Source of the DNA: JAGVSZ01 sp963747775
GTDB taxonomy: Bacteria; Pseudomonadota; Gammaproteobacteria; Burkholderiales; SG8-39
Direction: 5' to 3'
Assembly (NCBI GenBank): GCA_963747775.1
Contig: CAVVGT010000006.1
Coordinates: forward strand, 1 to 64,000
DNA length: 64,000 nucleotides
This document shows, piece after piece, positions 8,745 to 21,150 of this stretch; position 1 is the first letter of the stretch, and each line of letters opens with the position of its first letter. The notes beneath the pieces are model-generated. The model made no database searches, was not told the DNA's origin, and saw nothing but the letters and a program-made list of their open reading frames with translations. The position numbers and the translations under genes are program-made.

Positions 8745-10399
8745 ACGACGGGCACCGGGTTCGCCTGGTCCCCCTCGGGGGACTGGGTGAGTTCGGCCTG
8801 AACGCGATGGTCGTCGAGTGGGACGAGCACCTTTTGCTGGTCGACGCCGGTCTCCTGTTTCCGAATACCGAGCTCCCGGGGATCGAGTCTATCGTTCCCG
8901 ACTTCCACTACCTCTCCGAGCGCCGCGACAAGCTGTGCGCGATCCTGCTCACCCACGGGCACGAGGACCACATTGGCGCCCTCGCCTTCGCGCTTCGAGC
9001 GGCACCCGCGCCGGTCTACGGCAGCCGCCTGACCCTCGGCTTCGCGCGCAAGCGCCTCGCCGATCGCGGCGTGCACGCGGATCTGCGCACCCTCACTCCG
9101 GGCGCGCCGGTCGAGGCGGGTCCTTTTCGCATCCACGCCATTCAGGTGGCCCACAGTGTGCTCGACAGCTTCGCCCTCGCCATCGAGACCCCGGCCGGGG
9201 TGGTGCTCGCGAGCGGCGACTTCAAGATCGACAAGACCGCGCCGCCCGAAGAGCGCACCGACGTGGAAGCCCTCGCGGCCTGGGGCGATCGTGGCGTGCT
9301 CGTGCTGCTCTCGGACAGCACGAACGTCGAGCACCCGGGAGCGACCGCAGGCGAGGACGCGGTGGTGCCCGCGTTCGAGGAGATCCTGGCCCGCACCCCG
9401 GGGCGCGTGATCGTGTCCTGCTTCGCGACCTCCATCCCCCGCATGCAGCGGGTGGCCGGCCTCGCCCTCGAAGCTGGACGTGCCGTGGCCTTCCTCGGCC
9501 GGCGCATGGTCGACAACGCCGAGGTGGCCCTCGATCTCGGTCTGCTTCGGGTGCCGCTCGCGTCGATCCACGCGGCCGACCGCCTGGCTGGCGAGACCGG
9601 GCCCAAGCGCACCCTGGCCTTCGTCTCCGGCAGCCAGGGCGAGCCGTTCTCCGCGCTCTCGCGGGTGAGCGAGGGCGAGCACCGCGAGCTCACGGTCGGT
9701 CCCGGAGACACCGTCGTGCTCTCGGCCCGCGCCATCCCCGGCAACGAGCGCACGGTTTCGCGGCTCATCAGCAACCTCTACCGGCAAGGCTGTGACGTGG
9801 TCCACCCGGGCACCGCCCGGGTCCACGTCTCGGGCCACGGCAGCCAGGACGACCTGCTCGAGCTGCTGCGCCTGACCCGGCCGCAGTTCCTGGTGCCGGT
9901 CCACGGCGAGTACCGGATGCTGGCCCAGCACAAGCAGCTCGCGACCCGCGCGGGCTTTCCCGCCGCGCGCGTGATGCTGGCCGAGGACGGGGACAAGGTC
10001 TCCTTCGGCGCGGAGGGCGCGCGCAAAGAGGGCCGGGTGAGCGCGGGCCGCGTGCTGCTCGACCGCTCGGGCAACGACGGGGTCGAGGACATCGTGGTGC
10101 GCGACCGCCGGCACCTTGCCGAGGACGGAGTGGTGGTGCCCGTGGTCGTGGTCGACCGCCGCACCGGCGCCTTGCAGTCGACACCCAACATCGTGAGCCG
10201 GGGCTTCATGGATGCGGGTCCGGAAGCCGAGCTCCTGATGCAGGCGCGTCGCGTGGTGGCCGAGGCCGCGGACACCCGGCCCGCCGAGCGGTTCTCGAGC
10301 GATGTCACGAAGGAACGAGTGCGGCTCGAGCTGCGGCGCTTCCTCAAGAAGCGCACGCAGCGCCGGCCGCTGGTGGTCCCTGTGGTGATGGAGGTCTAG
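8741..10399 (+). CDS. rnj: Ribonuclease J
   Basis: Metallo-beta-lactamase/beta-CASP ribonuclease of 552 residues with 5'-3' exo- and endonuclease activity in mRNA turnover and rRNA maturation. It begins RVRLVPLGGLGEFGLNAMVV, the usual RNase J opening. The zinc motif HGHEDHIGAL lies at about residue 77. Further ligands are in LASGDFKID and SDSTN, and the beta-CASP part carries SGSQGEP and the C-terminal HVSGHG and VPVHGEYRM. Length is typical. The start follows a G-rich run and overlaps the stop of the rsmA relic. ftsK begins four bases after the stop, so the two are probably co-transcribed. Confidence 0.97.
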   Translation: MNDGHRVRLVPLGGLGEFGLNAMVVEWDEHLLLVDAGLLFPNTELPGIESIVPDFHYLSERRDKLCAILLTHGHEDHIGALAFALRAAPAPVYGSRLTLGFARKRLADRGVHADLRTLTPGAPVEAGPFRIHAIQVAHSVLDSFALAIETPAGVVLASGDFKIDKTAPPEERTDVEALAAWGDRGVLVLLSDSTNVEHPGATAGEDAVVPAFEEILARTPGRVIVSCFATSIPRMQRVAGLALEAGRAVAFLGRRMVDNAEVALDLGLLRVPLASIHAADRLAGETGPKRTLAFVSGSQGEPFSALSRVSEGEHRELTVGPGDTVVLSARAIPGNERTVSRLISNLYRQGCDVVHPGTARVHVSGHGSQDDLLELLRLTRPQFLVPVHGEYRMLAQHKQLATRAGFPAARVMLAEDGDKVSFGAEGARKEGRVSAGRVLLDRSGNDGVEDIVVRDRRHLAEDGVVVPVVVVDRRTGALQSTPNIVSRGFMDAGPEAELLMQARRVVAEAADTRPAERFSSDVTKERVRLELRRFLKKRTQRRPLVVPVVMEV

Positions 10400-10403
10400 A
10401 CAG

Positions 10404-12793
<2,390 letters not shown>

Positions 12794-12794
<1 letters not shown>

Positions 12795-14908
12795 TGGAGG
12801 CGCGGGCGGGGCGCGCACGGTTCCGAGGCGGAGCCGTGCTCGCCTGCGCGCTCTTGGTCCTGGCCCTGCTACCGGAGTCCGCCCGCGCCGCGGCCCGGGC
12901 CCCGGCCGCGAAGCGCACCGCCGTCACTCGCCCGCCGGCCGCGTCCCGCACCGCGCAGCCGGGGCGGCCCGACGCTGCCCTCTACCAGGAGGCAAAGCAA
13001 GCCGAAACGCGGCTCCTCGCGTCGAAGACTCTTCAAGCCAAGAGGGCCGAGTGGGACCGGGTCGTCGCGCGCTACCGCAAGGTCGTGGCCCGCTACCCCA
13101 AGAGCGGCTACGCGGACAACGCGCTCCTCGCCATCGGCGATCTGTCGCGCACCATGGCCACCCGCTTCAAGGCCCCGCGGCTGCTCGACGAGTCGGTGCA
13201 GGCCTACCGGATGCTCGTGGCCGAGTATCCGAGCAGCCGGCTCGGCGAGCAGGCCCTCTATTCCACTTTCGAGATCGCCCAGGAGTCGGGCGATCGCAGG
13301 CGCCTCTCGGAGTCCGGACGCGCCTACCTGGACGCGTTTCCCGACGCGCCCCGTGCCGCGGCCGTCAAGGCTCTGCTGCGGCGCAAGGTGCCCGAGCGCC
13401 CGGTGCCGAGCCCTCCCCCGCCAGGCCTCGCCCAGGTCTTCGATCTGCGCTTCTGGAGCGGCGACGAATCGACGCGCGTGGTGCTCGACCTCGAGAAGCA
13501 GGTCGAGATGAAGTACGACCGGGTCGGGAATCCCGACCGCCTCTTCGTGGATCTTTCCCGCACCCGACTCCACCCCAACCTGACGAGCCGCACCTTTCCC
13601 GTGGGCGACGGCCTCCTGGCGCAGGTGCGCATCGGGCAGAACAAGGACGACGTGGTGCGCGTCGTGCTCGACTTCAAGGAGGTCTACGAGTACAACGTCT
13701 TCTACCTCGAGGAAGACCGCCACACGAGGCTCGTGATCGATGTCCGCGGCACATCCGGCGCCCCGCGGTCCGGCAAGCAGGTGGCCAAGGCGACACCCGG
13801 TCCCCCGCCCACGACGGCCCCCACGTCGGGGCGGCCGGCCCCGGACTCCACGACGGTCTCGCCCTCGGTGCCCGAGGACGAGCTTCCTCCCGGGCCCGCG
13901 CCCACCCCGGTCGCCCGGGTGCCCCCGCCCGCCGACGCAGGGGTGGCGAGCCTGCCCTCCACTCGCCTCAACGGGATGCTGGCGCCCAAGGCCTCGACGC
14001 CCGCCTCGGCCGCGAAGCCGTCGGCGGCCAAGGTCGTGGTCGAGGGTACGGCGCCTGCGTCCCCGGTAGGCCCAAGCTCCCCCGCGGCCCCGGCCGGCGG
14101 CGCCGCCGCCTCGCCCCAGGCCAACCGCGACGGCTCCTATAGCCTCGCGCGCCAGCTCGGCCTCGGCGCACGCCGGATCGTCATCGACCCCGGCCATGGC
14201 GGTCACGACCCCGGCACCATCGGCCGAGGCGGGCTCATGGAGAAGGACCTCGTGCTCGACGTCTCCCTGCGCCTCGAGAAGATGGTCCGCGAGAGCCTCG
14301 GCGCCGAGGTGGTGATGACGAGATCGACCGACGTCTTCATCCCCCTGGAGGAGCGCACTGCGATCGCGAACACCCGCGCCGCCGACCTCTTCTTGTCGGT
14401 CCACGCGAACGCGAGCCGCAATCCGACCGCCCGCGGGATCGAGACCTACTTCTTGAACTTCGCCCAGAACCCGCACGCGGAATCGGTGGCCGCCCGCGAG
14501 AACGCCATCTCTTCCGCGACCCTCAAGGACCTGCAAGGCCTGGTCAAGGCGATCACCTTGAACAGCAAGATCGACGAGAGCCGGGACTTCGCCACCTCCG
14601 TCCAGGAGGCGATGGTGCAGCACCAGCGGAGCCAGGGCGTGCTCGACCGCGGGGTGCACACCGCTCCCTTCTACGTGCTGATCGGCGCCAACATGCCGAG
14701 CATCCTCGCCGAGATCGCCTTCGTGACGAACCCGGACGACGAAAGGCGGCTGCGCACCCCGGAGATGCGCGAGGAGATCGCGAAGAGCCTCTACAAAGGG
14801 GTTCGGGCCTATCTCGAATCGTTGAATCGCGCCCAGCCGCGGCGTTTGACCGCCTCTCCCCCCCGCACTACAGTGGTCGGGAGGGTGCTGGAGGTTCGAC
14901 GACGGTGA
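12794..14908 (+). CDS. N-acetylmuramoyl-L-alanine amidase with AMIN and TPR-like regions
   Basis: 704-residue exported enzyme. In order it has a signal peptide (to about residue 33), a TPR/YbgF-like helical region (~55-190), an AMIN domain (~215-320, containing LRFWSGDESTRVVLDL) for peptidoglycan or septum targeting, a long Pro/Ala/Ser linker (~325-445) and a zinc Amidase_3 domain (~460-695). Catalytic motifs are IDPGHGGHDPG, a Glu in MEKDLVLD, LFLSVHAN and ILAEIAFVTNPDDE. The family cleaves peptide stems from septal peptidoglycan (AmiC type), which fits its coupling to ftsK. ATG at 12794 overlaps the ftsK stop; a GTG one codon earlier is possible. Confidence 0.93.
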
Positions 14909-15120
14909 CCGTTGCGGAAAGCGTGACGTGGATCAAGGTCGAGCGCCCGAGCTTCGACCTCGCCGGAGTGCTCATCTCCTCGCTCCAGATCACAGGCGGC
15001 CTGCTCGTGATCGCCCTCGTCCTCGGTACCCTATTCGGCCTCACCATGGTCTGGCGCCGTCGCGGGCAGGACCGCTCCCCCGCCGAGCGCCTCTCCCTCC
15101 GCCTGGAACCCCGCTCCTGA
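14905..15120 (+). CDS. Small single-pass membrane protein
   Basis: 71 residues starting at a GTG that overlaps the amidase stop (GTGA), so it is probably translated by coupling. One strong hydrophobic helix covers about residues 21-48 (GVLISSLQITGGLLVIALVL and on), followed by an Arg-rich cytoplasmic tail. I do not recognise the family. Its position at the end of rnj-ftsK-amidase suggests an envelope or division role, but nothing in the sequence proves it. Confidence 0.6.
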   Translation: MTVAESVTWIKVERPSFDLAGVLISSLQITGGLLVIALVLGTLFGLTMVWRRRGQDRSPAERLSLRLEPRS

Positions 15121-15160
15121 ACCCGCCCTAGACCGCTTCGCCGTCTCTCGGATGGCGCAG

Positions 15161-15207
15161 TGCGTCACCCCATTGACATTCGTAACGCGCTGCGTCATAT
15201 TGGATCC
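15161..15207 (+). promoter_or_regulatory. phaR promoter with paired TGCGTCA repeats, possibly leaderless
   Basis: TTGACA (15173-15178) and CATATT (15196-15201) are separated by 17 bases, a near-ideal sigma-70 promoter. The expected transcription start falls on or next to the A of the ATG at 15208, so the mRNA may be leaderless. Two copies of TGCGTCA (15161-15167 and 15191-15197), exactly 30 bases apart, flank the -35 box and overlap the -10 box, as expected of a repressor operator. Autoregulation by the PhaR-like product is an inference. Confidence 0.6.
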
Positions 15208-15819
15208 ATGGCCGGACCAGCGCTTCCGCGGGGACCCCGTCAGATCACCCGCTACGAGAATCGCAAGCTCTACGACGCCGAAGCTCGCGCCTACGTGACC
15301 CTCGAGCAGCTTCGGGGCCGCGTGGTGGCGGGCGAGGATCTCGAGGTCATCGACCAGAGGACCGGCGAGGACCTCACCACCCTGACCCTCGCCCAGGTCT
15401 TGCTGGAGGGCCTGCGCGGCACCACCGCCCGGATTCCGCGGCAGATCCTGGCCCACATCATTCGCCTCGCCTTCGGCTCGAACCTCCCCGAGGGCACGGG
15501 GGGAAGACCCCAGGACGCGGCGGCTCGAGCCCGCCAGGAGGCCGAGCGCATCGCGGGCGGCCTTCTCGCCAAAGGCCGGCTCACCCTGGACGAGGCCGCG
15601 GCCTTTCGCCACGAGCTGGGCCGGTCCGTCCACCGCATCGTGGACGAGGCCCAGGCCGCCACTTTGGACCGCCTCCGCGGGCTCTTCGTCCCCGGTCCCG
15701 AGGAGCCGCGCACCGCCCTCCTCGGGCTCGACCAGCGCCTCGACGACCTCGCCCGCAAGGTCGGGGCCTCTGCCCGCAAGCCGCGCCGCGCTCGCGGCGC
15801 CGCGACGCGCCGCTCATGA
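15208..15819 (+). CDS. phaR: PhaR-like polyhydroxyalkanoate synthesis regulator
   Basis: 203 residues. The N-terminal ~60 residues (QITRYENRKLYDAEARAYVT, then LEQLRGRVVAGEDLEVID and GEDLTTLTLAQVL) are the PHA accumulation regulator DNA-binding domain. In the known family this protein represses phasin genes and is titrated by PHA granules. The rest is helical and ends in a Lys/Arg/Ala tail. ATG at 15208 was chosen over an upstream GTG because the promoter at 15173-15201 would otherwise lie inside the gene. A phasin-like gene follows 26 bases downstream. No PHA synthase gene is in the window. Confidence 0.8.
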   Translation: MAGPALPRGPRQITRYENRKLYDAEARAYVTLEQLRGRVVAGEDLEVIDQRTGEDLTTLTLAQVLLEGLRGTTARIPRQILAHIIRLAFGSNLPEGTGGRPQDAAARARQEAERIAGGLLAKGRLTLDEAAAFRHELGRSVHRIVDEAQAATLDRLRGLFVPGPEEPRTALLGLDQRLDDLARKVGASARKPRRARGAATRRS

Positions 15820-15845
15820 AACGCACGAGAGAGAAGGAGACGACC

Positions 15846-16328
15846 ATGCCCACGAAGAAGAAGATGACCGTCCGCAAGACCAGGCCCACGGCCCGAAACA
15901 CCAAGCTCCAGAAGGTCAAGAAATCCGAGAGCCGGAAGACCGGCGCCCCGCAGAGCGCCGCGGAGCGCCTGCGCCAGACCTGGAACACGACCGTGGAAGC
16001 CATCACCACGGCGGAGAGCGACCTCGAAAAGCAGGTGAAGGCGGTGCTTCATCGCAACAAGATCAGCACGGAGGACGCCTCCGCCATGTTCAAGGACCTC
16101 TCGGCCCTCGTGGGGCGCGAGCGCAAGAAGGCGCTCCACGACCTCGAGACACGTCTCGGCGCGATCCAGCGAAAGGCCGTGAAGCAGCGCAAGGTGGTGG
16201 GGGCGGCGGTGGACGACGCGCTCCAGAGCGCCCTGGCCCGCTTCAACCTGCCCACGAGGCACGAGGTTCGGGAGCTGACCCGCAAGGTCGACGACCTCTC
16301 GAAGAAGATCGACCGCTTCAAGCGCTAG
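15846..16328 (+). CDS. Phasin-family protein (PHA granule associated)
   Basis: 160 residues with a highly basic N-terminus (about 35 residues rich in K, R, T), then long amphipathic helices (TTAESDLEKQVKAVL and on) and a coiled-coil C-terminus with LPTRHEVRELTRKVDDLSKK. This matches the PhaF/PhaI type of granule-associated proteins, where the helix coats the granule and the basic part can bind DNA. The start at 15846 is preceded by AGAAGGAG at good spacing; an ATG at 15816 overlapping the phaR stop is less likely. It is adjacent to phaR, its likely regulator. Confidence 0.7.
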   Translation: MPTKKKMTVRKTRPTARNTKLQKVKKSESRKTGAPQSAAERLRQTWNTTVEAITTAESDLEKQVKAVLHRNKISTEDASAMFKDLSALVGRERKKALHDLETRLGAIQRKAVKQRKVVGAAVDDALQSALARFNLPTRHEVRELTRKVDDLSKKIDRFKR

Positions 16329-16381
16329 GAGTCGACCGTCAGGGGCCCTGCTGAGACTCGGCCCGTCCAGGGAGGGCGGAT

Positions 16382-17602
16382 TTGGCGCGAGGTGACGGCC
16401 GGACCCACACGAAGAGCGCGCGACGGACTCCGCCAGGCCAGGGTGGAGCCCGACGAAGGAAGAAGGTCGCTCTCGTGTGCGCCGGAGGCGGAGTCACGGG
16501 CGCCATCTACGAGATCGGCTGCCTGCGCGCACTCGACGAGCTTCTGGATCGCTCGGTGGTCGATCTCGACCTCTACGTGGGAATCAGCGGCGGGGCCTTC
16601 GTGACCTCGCTCCTGGCGAGCGGCATCCCGCCCGGAGAGATGTACGACGAGGTCACCTCGCGCGGACGGAGCCCCTTTGGCGTGACTGCCGCCCCGCTCT
16701 TTCGGCTGGGGGCGCTCGAGTTCCTGAAGCGCTCGGCCCGGGCTCCCCGCGTGCTTTCGCGGGCCCTCAAGACGGCACTCACCAGCGAAGGCCACAACCT
16801 GACCGACGTGGCCTGGTCCCTCTTCGAGCTACTGCCTCCGGGGCTGCTCGACAACTCGGGGATCCAGGAGTCTCTTCACGCGCTCCTCCTCGCCCATGGC
16901 AAAGGCGACCGCTTCGACGATCTGGCCCGCCCCCTCTTCGTGGTCGCCGTCGACCTCGACCGCGGGACCGCGGTGGCCTTCGGCGACGCCGAGCACCGCG
17001 ACGTTCCCATCTCGCGCGCGGTACAGGCCTCGACCGCCCTCCCCGGGCTCTACCGGCCGGTGCGCATCGCGGGAAGGGACTACGTCGACGGCGGGGTCAA
17101 GAAGACCGCCCACATCAACCTGGCCATCCAGAACGGCGCCGACCTCGTCATCTGCCTGAATCCGCTGGTGCCGATCACGAATCCGACGGTGGGCGGGCCG
17201 CTCCACGGCCACCTGAGCAACCGAGGGCTGACTTTCGTGCTCGACCAGGTGCTGCGCATCGTCCTCCACGGCCGCATGGAGTACGGGCTCGAGCGCTACC
17301 GGACCGAGCACCCCGAGGTGGACATCCTGCTCCTCGAGCCCCCCGGCGACGACCTGCGGATGTTCAGCTACAACATCATGCGCTACGGCGCGCGCCGGGT
17401 CGTGGCCGAGCACGGGTATCGCTCGGTGCTTCGCTTCTTCCGCGAGAACGAGGCGCAGTACGGGGAGATCCTGAAGCGTGCGGGGATCGGGCTCCGCGAC
17501 CCGAGCCGCGCGCCGGAGATCCCCAGGCCACATCCCTACCGTTCAAAGGTCGCCCGTTCCCTGGCCGTCTCTCTCGACCGCCTGGACTCGCGGCTGCGCT
17601 AA
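16382..17602 (+). CDS. Patatin-like phospholipase
   Basis: 406 residues from a TTG at 16382 preceded by GGAGG. Motifs are KVALVCAGGGVTGAIYEIG (oxyanion hole), LYVGISGGAF (nucleophile Ser in GxSGG) and YVDGGVKK (Asp of the Ser-Asp dyad). Members hydrolyse acyl esters from phospholipids or neutral lipids. Next to phaR and phasin genes it may act on granule or membrane lipids, but the substrate is not deducible. It converges on sdaA, with 40 bases between the genes and no clear terminator. Confidence 0.85.
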   Translation: MARGDGRTHTKSARRTPPGQGGARRRKKVALVCAGGGVTGAIYEIGCLRALDELLDRSVVDLDLYVGISGGAFVTSLLASGIPPGEMYDEVTSRGRSPFGVTAAPLFRLGALEFLKRSARAPRVLSRALKTALTSEGHNLTDVAWSLFELLPPGLLDNSGIQESLHALLLAHGKGDRFDDLARPLFVVAVDLDRGTAVAFGDAEHRDVPISRAVQASTALPGLYRPVRIAGRDYVDGGVKKTAHINLAIQNGADLVICLNPLVPITNPTVGGPLHGHLSNRGLTFVLDQVLRIVLHGRMEYGLERYRTEHPEVDILLLEPPGDDLRMFSYNIMRYGARRVVAEHGYRSVLRFFRENEAQYGEILKRAGIGLRDPSRAPEIPRPHPYRSKVARSLAVSLDRLDSRLR

Positions 17603-17642
17603 GGGCGCGCCTCGAGGGCGCACGCGCCAATCGGCCGGGCGT

Positions 17643-19056
17643 TCAGCACTCGGGCAGGTTGACGGACAGGTCGAGGGGCGCCTCGAGAACGTTGACGGCC
17701 AGGCCGCCGCGCGCGGTTTCCTTGTACTTGTCCTTCATGTCCCGGCCCGTGTCGCGCATGGTCTTGATCACCTTGTCGAGGGAGACGAAGTGCTCTCCGT
17801 CGCCCCGCAAGGCCATGCGCGAAGCGTTGATGGCCTTGATTGCCGCCATCGCGTTCCGCTCGATGCACGGAACCTGTACGAGGCCGCCGATGGGATCGCA
17901 GGTGAGGCCCAGGTTGTGCTCCATCGCGATCTCGGCCGCGTTTTCGACCTGCTCGGGGTTGCCCCCCATCACCTCGGCCAGCGCTCCCGCGGCCATGGAG
18001 CAGGCCGAGCCCACCTCGCCCTGGCAGCCCACCTCGGCCCCGCTGATGGAGGCGTTCTCCTTGTAGAGCACCCCGATCGCGGCCGCGGTCAGGAGAAAGC
18101 GCACGACCCCGTCGTCGTCGGCCCCGGGCACGAAGCGCGTGTAGTAGTGCAGCACCGCCGGGATGATCCCGGCCGCGCCATTGGTGGGCGCGGTCACGAC
18201 CCGCCCTCCCGCGGCATTCTCCTCGTTGACCGCGAGCGCGTAGAGATTGACCCAGTCCATCGCGGTCAGGGGATCGCGCAGCCCGGCCTCCGGGTTCTCG
18301 AGGAGACGCTGGTGCAAGCTCGGGGCGCGACGCCGCACCTTGAGCCCTCCCGGCAGGATGCCGTCGCTCAGGGTGCCCCGGCGCACGCACTCCTGCATCA
18401 CCGCCCAGATACGCAGCAGGCCGCTGCGGATCTCGGCCTCGCTCCGCCAGGTCTTCTCGTTCTCCAGCATCAGTCGGCTGATGGAGATCCCGTGCTTCGC
18501 GCACAGGACCAGGAGCTCGTCGCCGCTGTGGAAGGCATAGGGCAATGCGGTCGTCGTCCTCGCGGAGCGGGCTCTCGCCCTCCGCGGCGTGCTCGTCCAC
18601 CACGAACCCTCCGCCCACCGAGTAGTAGACCCGGACGAAGAAGGCCTGGTCGGCCGAGTCGAGCGCCGAAAGCTGCATCCCGTTGGGGTGGAACGGGAGA
18701 CTCTTCCGCAAGAACAGGAGATGCTCGGCTTCACGAAAGGCGACGGTCCGGCGGCCGATCAGGTCGAGAGCGTGACTCTGCCGGATCGCGGCGACGCGTG
18801 CCGCAATCCCGCCCACGTCGACTCCCTCCGGGGTTTCCCCCAGCAGGCCGAGGATGACGGCCTTGTCCGTGCCGTGGCCGCGGCCCGTCGCACCCAGGCT
18901 GCCGAACAGCTCGACCCGCACGGCCGTCGTCCGGTCGAGACCGCCCGACTCCGCAAGCGCCGTCGCGAACATCCGCGCCGCGCGCATGGGACCGACGGTG
19001 TGCGAGCTGGAGGGCCCGATCCCGATCTTGAAGAGGTCGAAAACGCTGATCGCCAA
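17643..19056 (-). CDS. sdaA: L-serine ammonia-lyase (one frameshift)
   Basis: Single-chain iron-sulfur L-serine dehydratase converting serine to pyruvate and ammonia. It starts MAISVFDLFKIGIGPSSSHT, the typical opening with the SSSHT substrate loop. The C-terminal alpha domain has TAPTNGAAGIIPAVL and the cluster cysteines in GCQGEVGSACSMAA and LTCDPIGG. The frame shifts once near 18,545 between the beta and alpha domains, so the parts lie in two frames. Total length of about 470 residues is close to normal (455-460). Confidence 0.9.
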
Positions 19057-19081
19057 GTGGTGGCCTTCCAGGTCGCCCGGC

Positions 19082-20162
19082 TCAGCCGAACCAGACCGAG
19101 CGCCGGCGAGCGAGCCGGCCGTCGAGCATCCCCTGGATCGTGGAGCGGACCTTCTCCGCGATCTGGTTGACGAGGATGGGGTCGTCCGCGGCTTCGGGTC
19201 CGTACTCGGAGAGGCTCACGGGGTCGCCGAAGTCCAAAGACCACTTGGTCGGCAGCGGCAGCAGGCCCAGGGGCCCCAGGGCCGGGAAGGTGGGAGTGAT
19301 CGGAAAATAGGGAAGGCCGAAGGGCCGACCGATCCAGTCGGCCTTGCCCACCACCGGGTGGATCTCTTCCGCCCCCACCACGGCGCAAGGGATGATCGGC
19401 GCGCCCGTCCGCAGCGCAATGCGCACGAAGCCCCCGCGCCCGAAGCGCGCGAGCCGGTAGCGCTCCTTGTAGTACTTCCCCACTCCCTTGACGCCTTCGG
19501 GGAATACGCCGACGAGCTCGCCCTTCCCGAGGAGCCGCTCGGCGTTCTCGGGATTGGCACGCACCTCGCCGCTCTTGGCCAGGAGCGGAGCGAGCACGGG
19601 CAGGAGCGCGAACATGTCGAGAGCCAGCATTCGGCAGTCGCGCCGGGCCGGGTGCTCGTGCCGGATCGCGAGCTTCACCATGATGCCGTCGTAGGGCAGC
19701 ACCCCCGAGTGATTGGCCACCACCAGCCCGGGACCGGCCGCGGGGACGTGCTCGATCCCCGTGGACTCGACTCGCCACCAGACCGTGTAGAGGAACTCGA
19801 AGAAGGGCCGGATGGACTCGGCGAAGCGGCGATCGTGCCCGAACTCGTCCACCTCTTCGGAATGCCAGGCGAAGTAGAGGGCGCGCTGGAGGCGCGCGAG
19901 GCTCTCCCAGCTGCACCCCCGCCGTACCCGACTGGATGACGCGAGCGAGGGTCACGAGCAGCCCGTCGGCCGCGCGTCCCTTGGCCCGCGAGGCCGCGGC
20001 CCGAGCGCGGGCCAGCTCCTGCTCGAGCCGTTGCACCTCCTCCGCCAGCCCCTCGGCCGCGGGCCCGTCGTCCAGGTGCTCTTCGAGGTGGCGCGGCCCG
20101 GCGACGCCGGCCGTCTTGCGACGTCGCGCGCGCGGCTCGAGGCGCACGATCCTGGCGCTCAC
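19082..20162 (-). CDS. Lysophospholipid acyltransferase family protein (one frameshift)
   Basis: About 360 residues. The PlsC-type domain has the catalytic VVANHSGVLPYDG (NHxxxxD), GELVGVFPEGVKG and an APIIPCAVVG block, as in 1-acylglycerol-3-phosphate acyltransferases. It carries an additional N-terminal region of about 100 residues with a coiled coil (LAEEVQRLEQELARARAAA). The GTG start at 20162 overlaps the stop of the SDR gene upstream (GTGA). A one-base break near 19,900 separates the N-terminal part from WESLARLQRALYF and the catalytic domain. It probably acylates lipids at the membrane; acceptor unknown. Confidence 0.8.
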
Positions 20163-21148
20163 GCGAGGGCCTCCTCGCGGCTCTCGCCTGCCGCCTCGGG
20201 ATAGCGGTAGCGAAGGAAGGCCATGAGCGCGTCGCGGCTTCCGTGCCGGGCCACGAACCCGAGCTCGCGCCGTGCCCGCTCGCCCTCGGCGATGCACGAG
20301 TAGCGGACGTAGTCGAGGAAACCCCCGGGGGCGGCCCCGAGGCCGGCCGCCCAGAGGAGGTCCGCGCCCGCGTAAGCCGCGGGGTGCGGCACGGGGACCG
20401 TGACCTTATCCGCGAGGTGAAGTGCCGTCAGGAGGGACATGGCATCGCGGGGCACGATGTTCAAAGGCCCGTCGACGTCGGGAACCAGCGCGAGCAGGAA
20501 CGCTTCGAGCGCATCCTCGGGGTGCAGGAACTGGACGAGCGGGTCATAGCCGAGCAGCACGGGCACGACGCGCTTGCTGAGGATGCGGGTGTAGAAGGTA
20601 TGGACCCCGGGCCCGAGAAGCGGCGCCAAGCGAAGGACCGTCACCTTCATCCCCGGGTATCGCTTCGCGTAGGAGGTCGCGTGCTGCTCGGCCTCGATCT
20701 TGTCCCGGGCCCAGGCGAGGCCACCTTCGCTCCGGCGCAGGGCGTGCTCCTCGGTGAGGAGGCTCGGGTTCTGGCCCCGTGCGCCGTAGAGCGCGGTGAA
20801 AGACCGCAGGATGAGGCGCTTCACCCCGCTCGCGGCGGCGCCGGCGGCGAGGTGCAGGGTGCCGATCGACTCGAGCTCGTGCGAGTAGGCAGCGTCCCGA
20901 TGCGGGCTCGTGAAGAAGGCCGTGTGCACGACCACGTCCACCTCTTCGTCGGTGAACGCGTCGACGAGCCGCTGATCGGCGCCGGGCAGGGTCAGGTCGA
21001 CCATGCGGTGGCGCACCCCTTCGAGGGTCGCGGGCGGCGGGGCCACGTCTACCGCGAGCACGGAGTCGGCGCCGCGCTCCTCCACCAGGCGCCGCAGGAG
21101 GCGCGCCCCCAGGAAAGACGCGGTGCCGGTCACCGCGATCCGTCCCAC
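20159..21148 (-). CDS. NAD-dependent epimerase/dehydratase family SDR
   Basis: 329 residues, extended SDR fold. The nucleotide-binding motif is RIAVTGTASFLGARLLRRL, and VVVHTAFFTSP fits the NAG-like segment. At the catalytic site the sequence is LAWARDKIEAE, so the usual Tyr of YxxxK is Trp while the Lys is kept. The enzyme may therefore be altered or inactive as an oxidoreductase. Its stop overlaps the acyltransferase start, and it sits one step from a phasin-like gene, so it belongs to the lipid/PHA block. Substrate unknown. Confidence 0.75.
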   Translation of the reverse strand: MGRIAVTGTASFLGARLLRRLVEERGADSVLAVDVAPPPATLEGVRHRMVDLTLPGADQRLVDAFTDEEVDVVVHTAFFTSPHRDAAYSHELESIGTLHLAAGAAASGVKRLILRSFTALYGARGQNPSLLTEEHALRRSEGGLAWARDKIEAEQHATSYAKRYPGMKVTVLRLAPLLGPGVHTFYTRILSKRVVPVLLGYDPLVQFLHPEDALEAFLLALVPDVDGPLNIVPRDAMSLLTALHLADKVTVPVPHPAAYAGADLLWAAGLGAAPGGFLDYVRYSCIAEGERARRELGFVARHGSRDALMAFLRYRYPEAAGESREEALA

Positions 21149-21150
21149 GC

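Noticed and set aside
17478..18857. A 459-codon plus-strand open frame opposite sdaA
   Set aside because: sdaA on the minus strand has all family motifs; the plus-strand product resembles no protein and continues the patatin tail out of frame.
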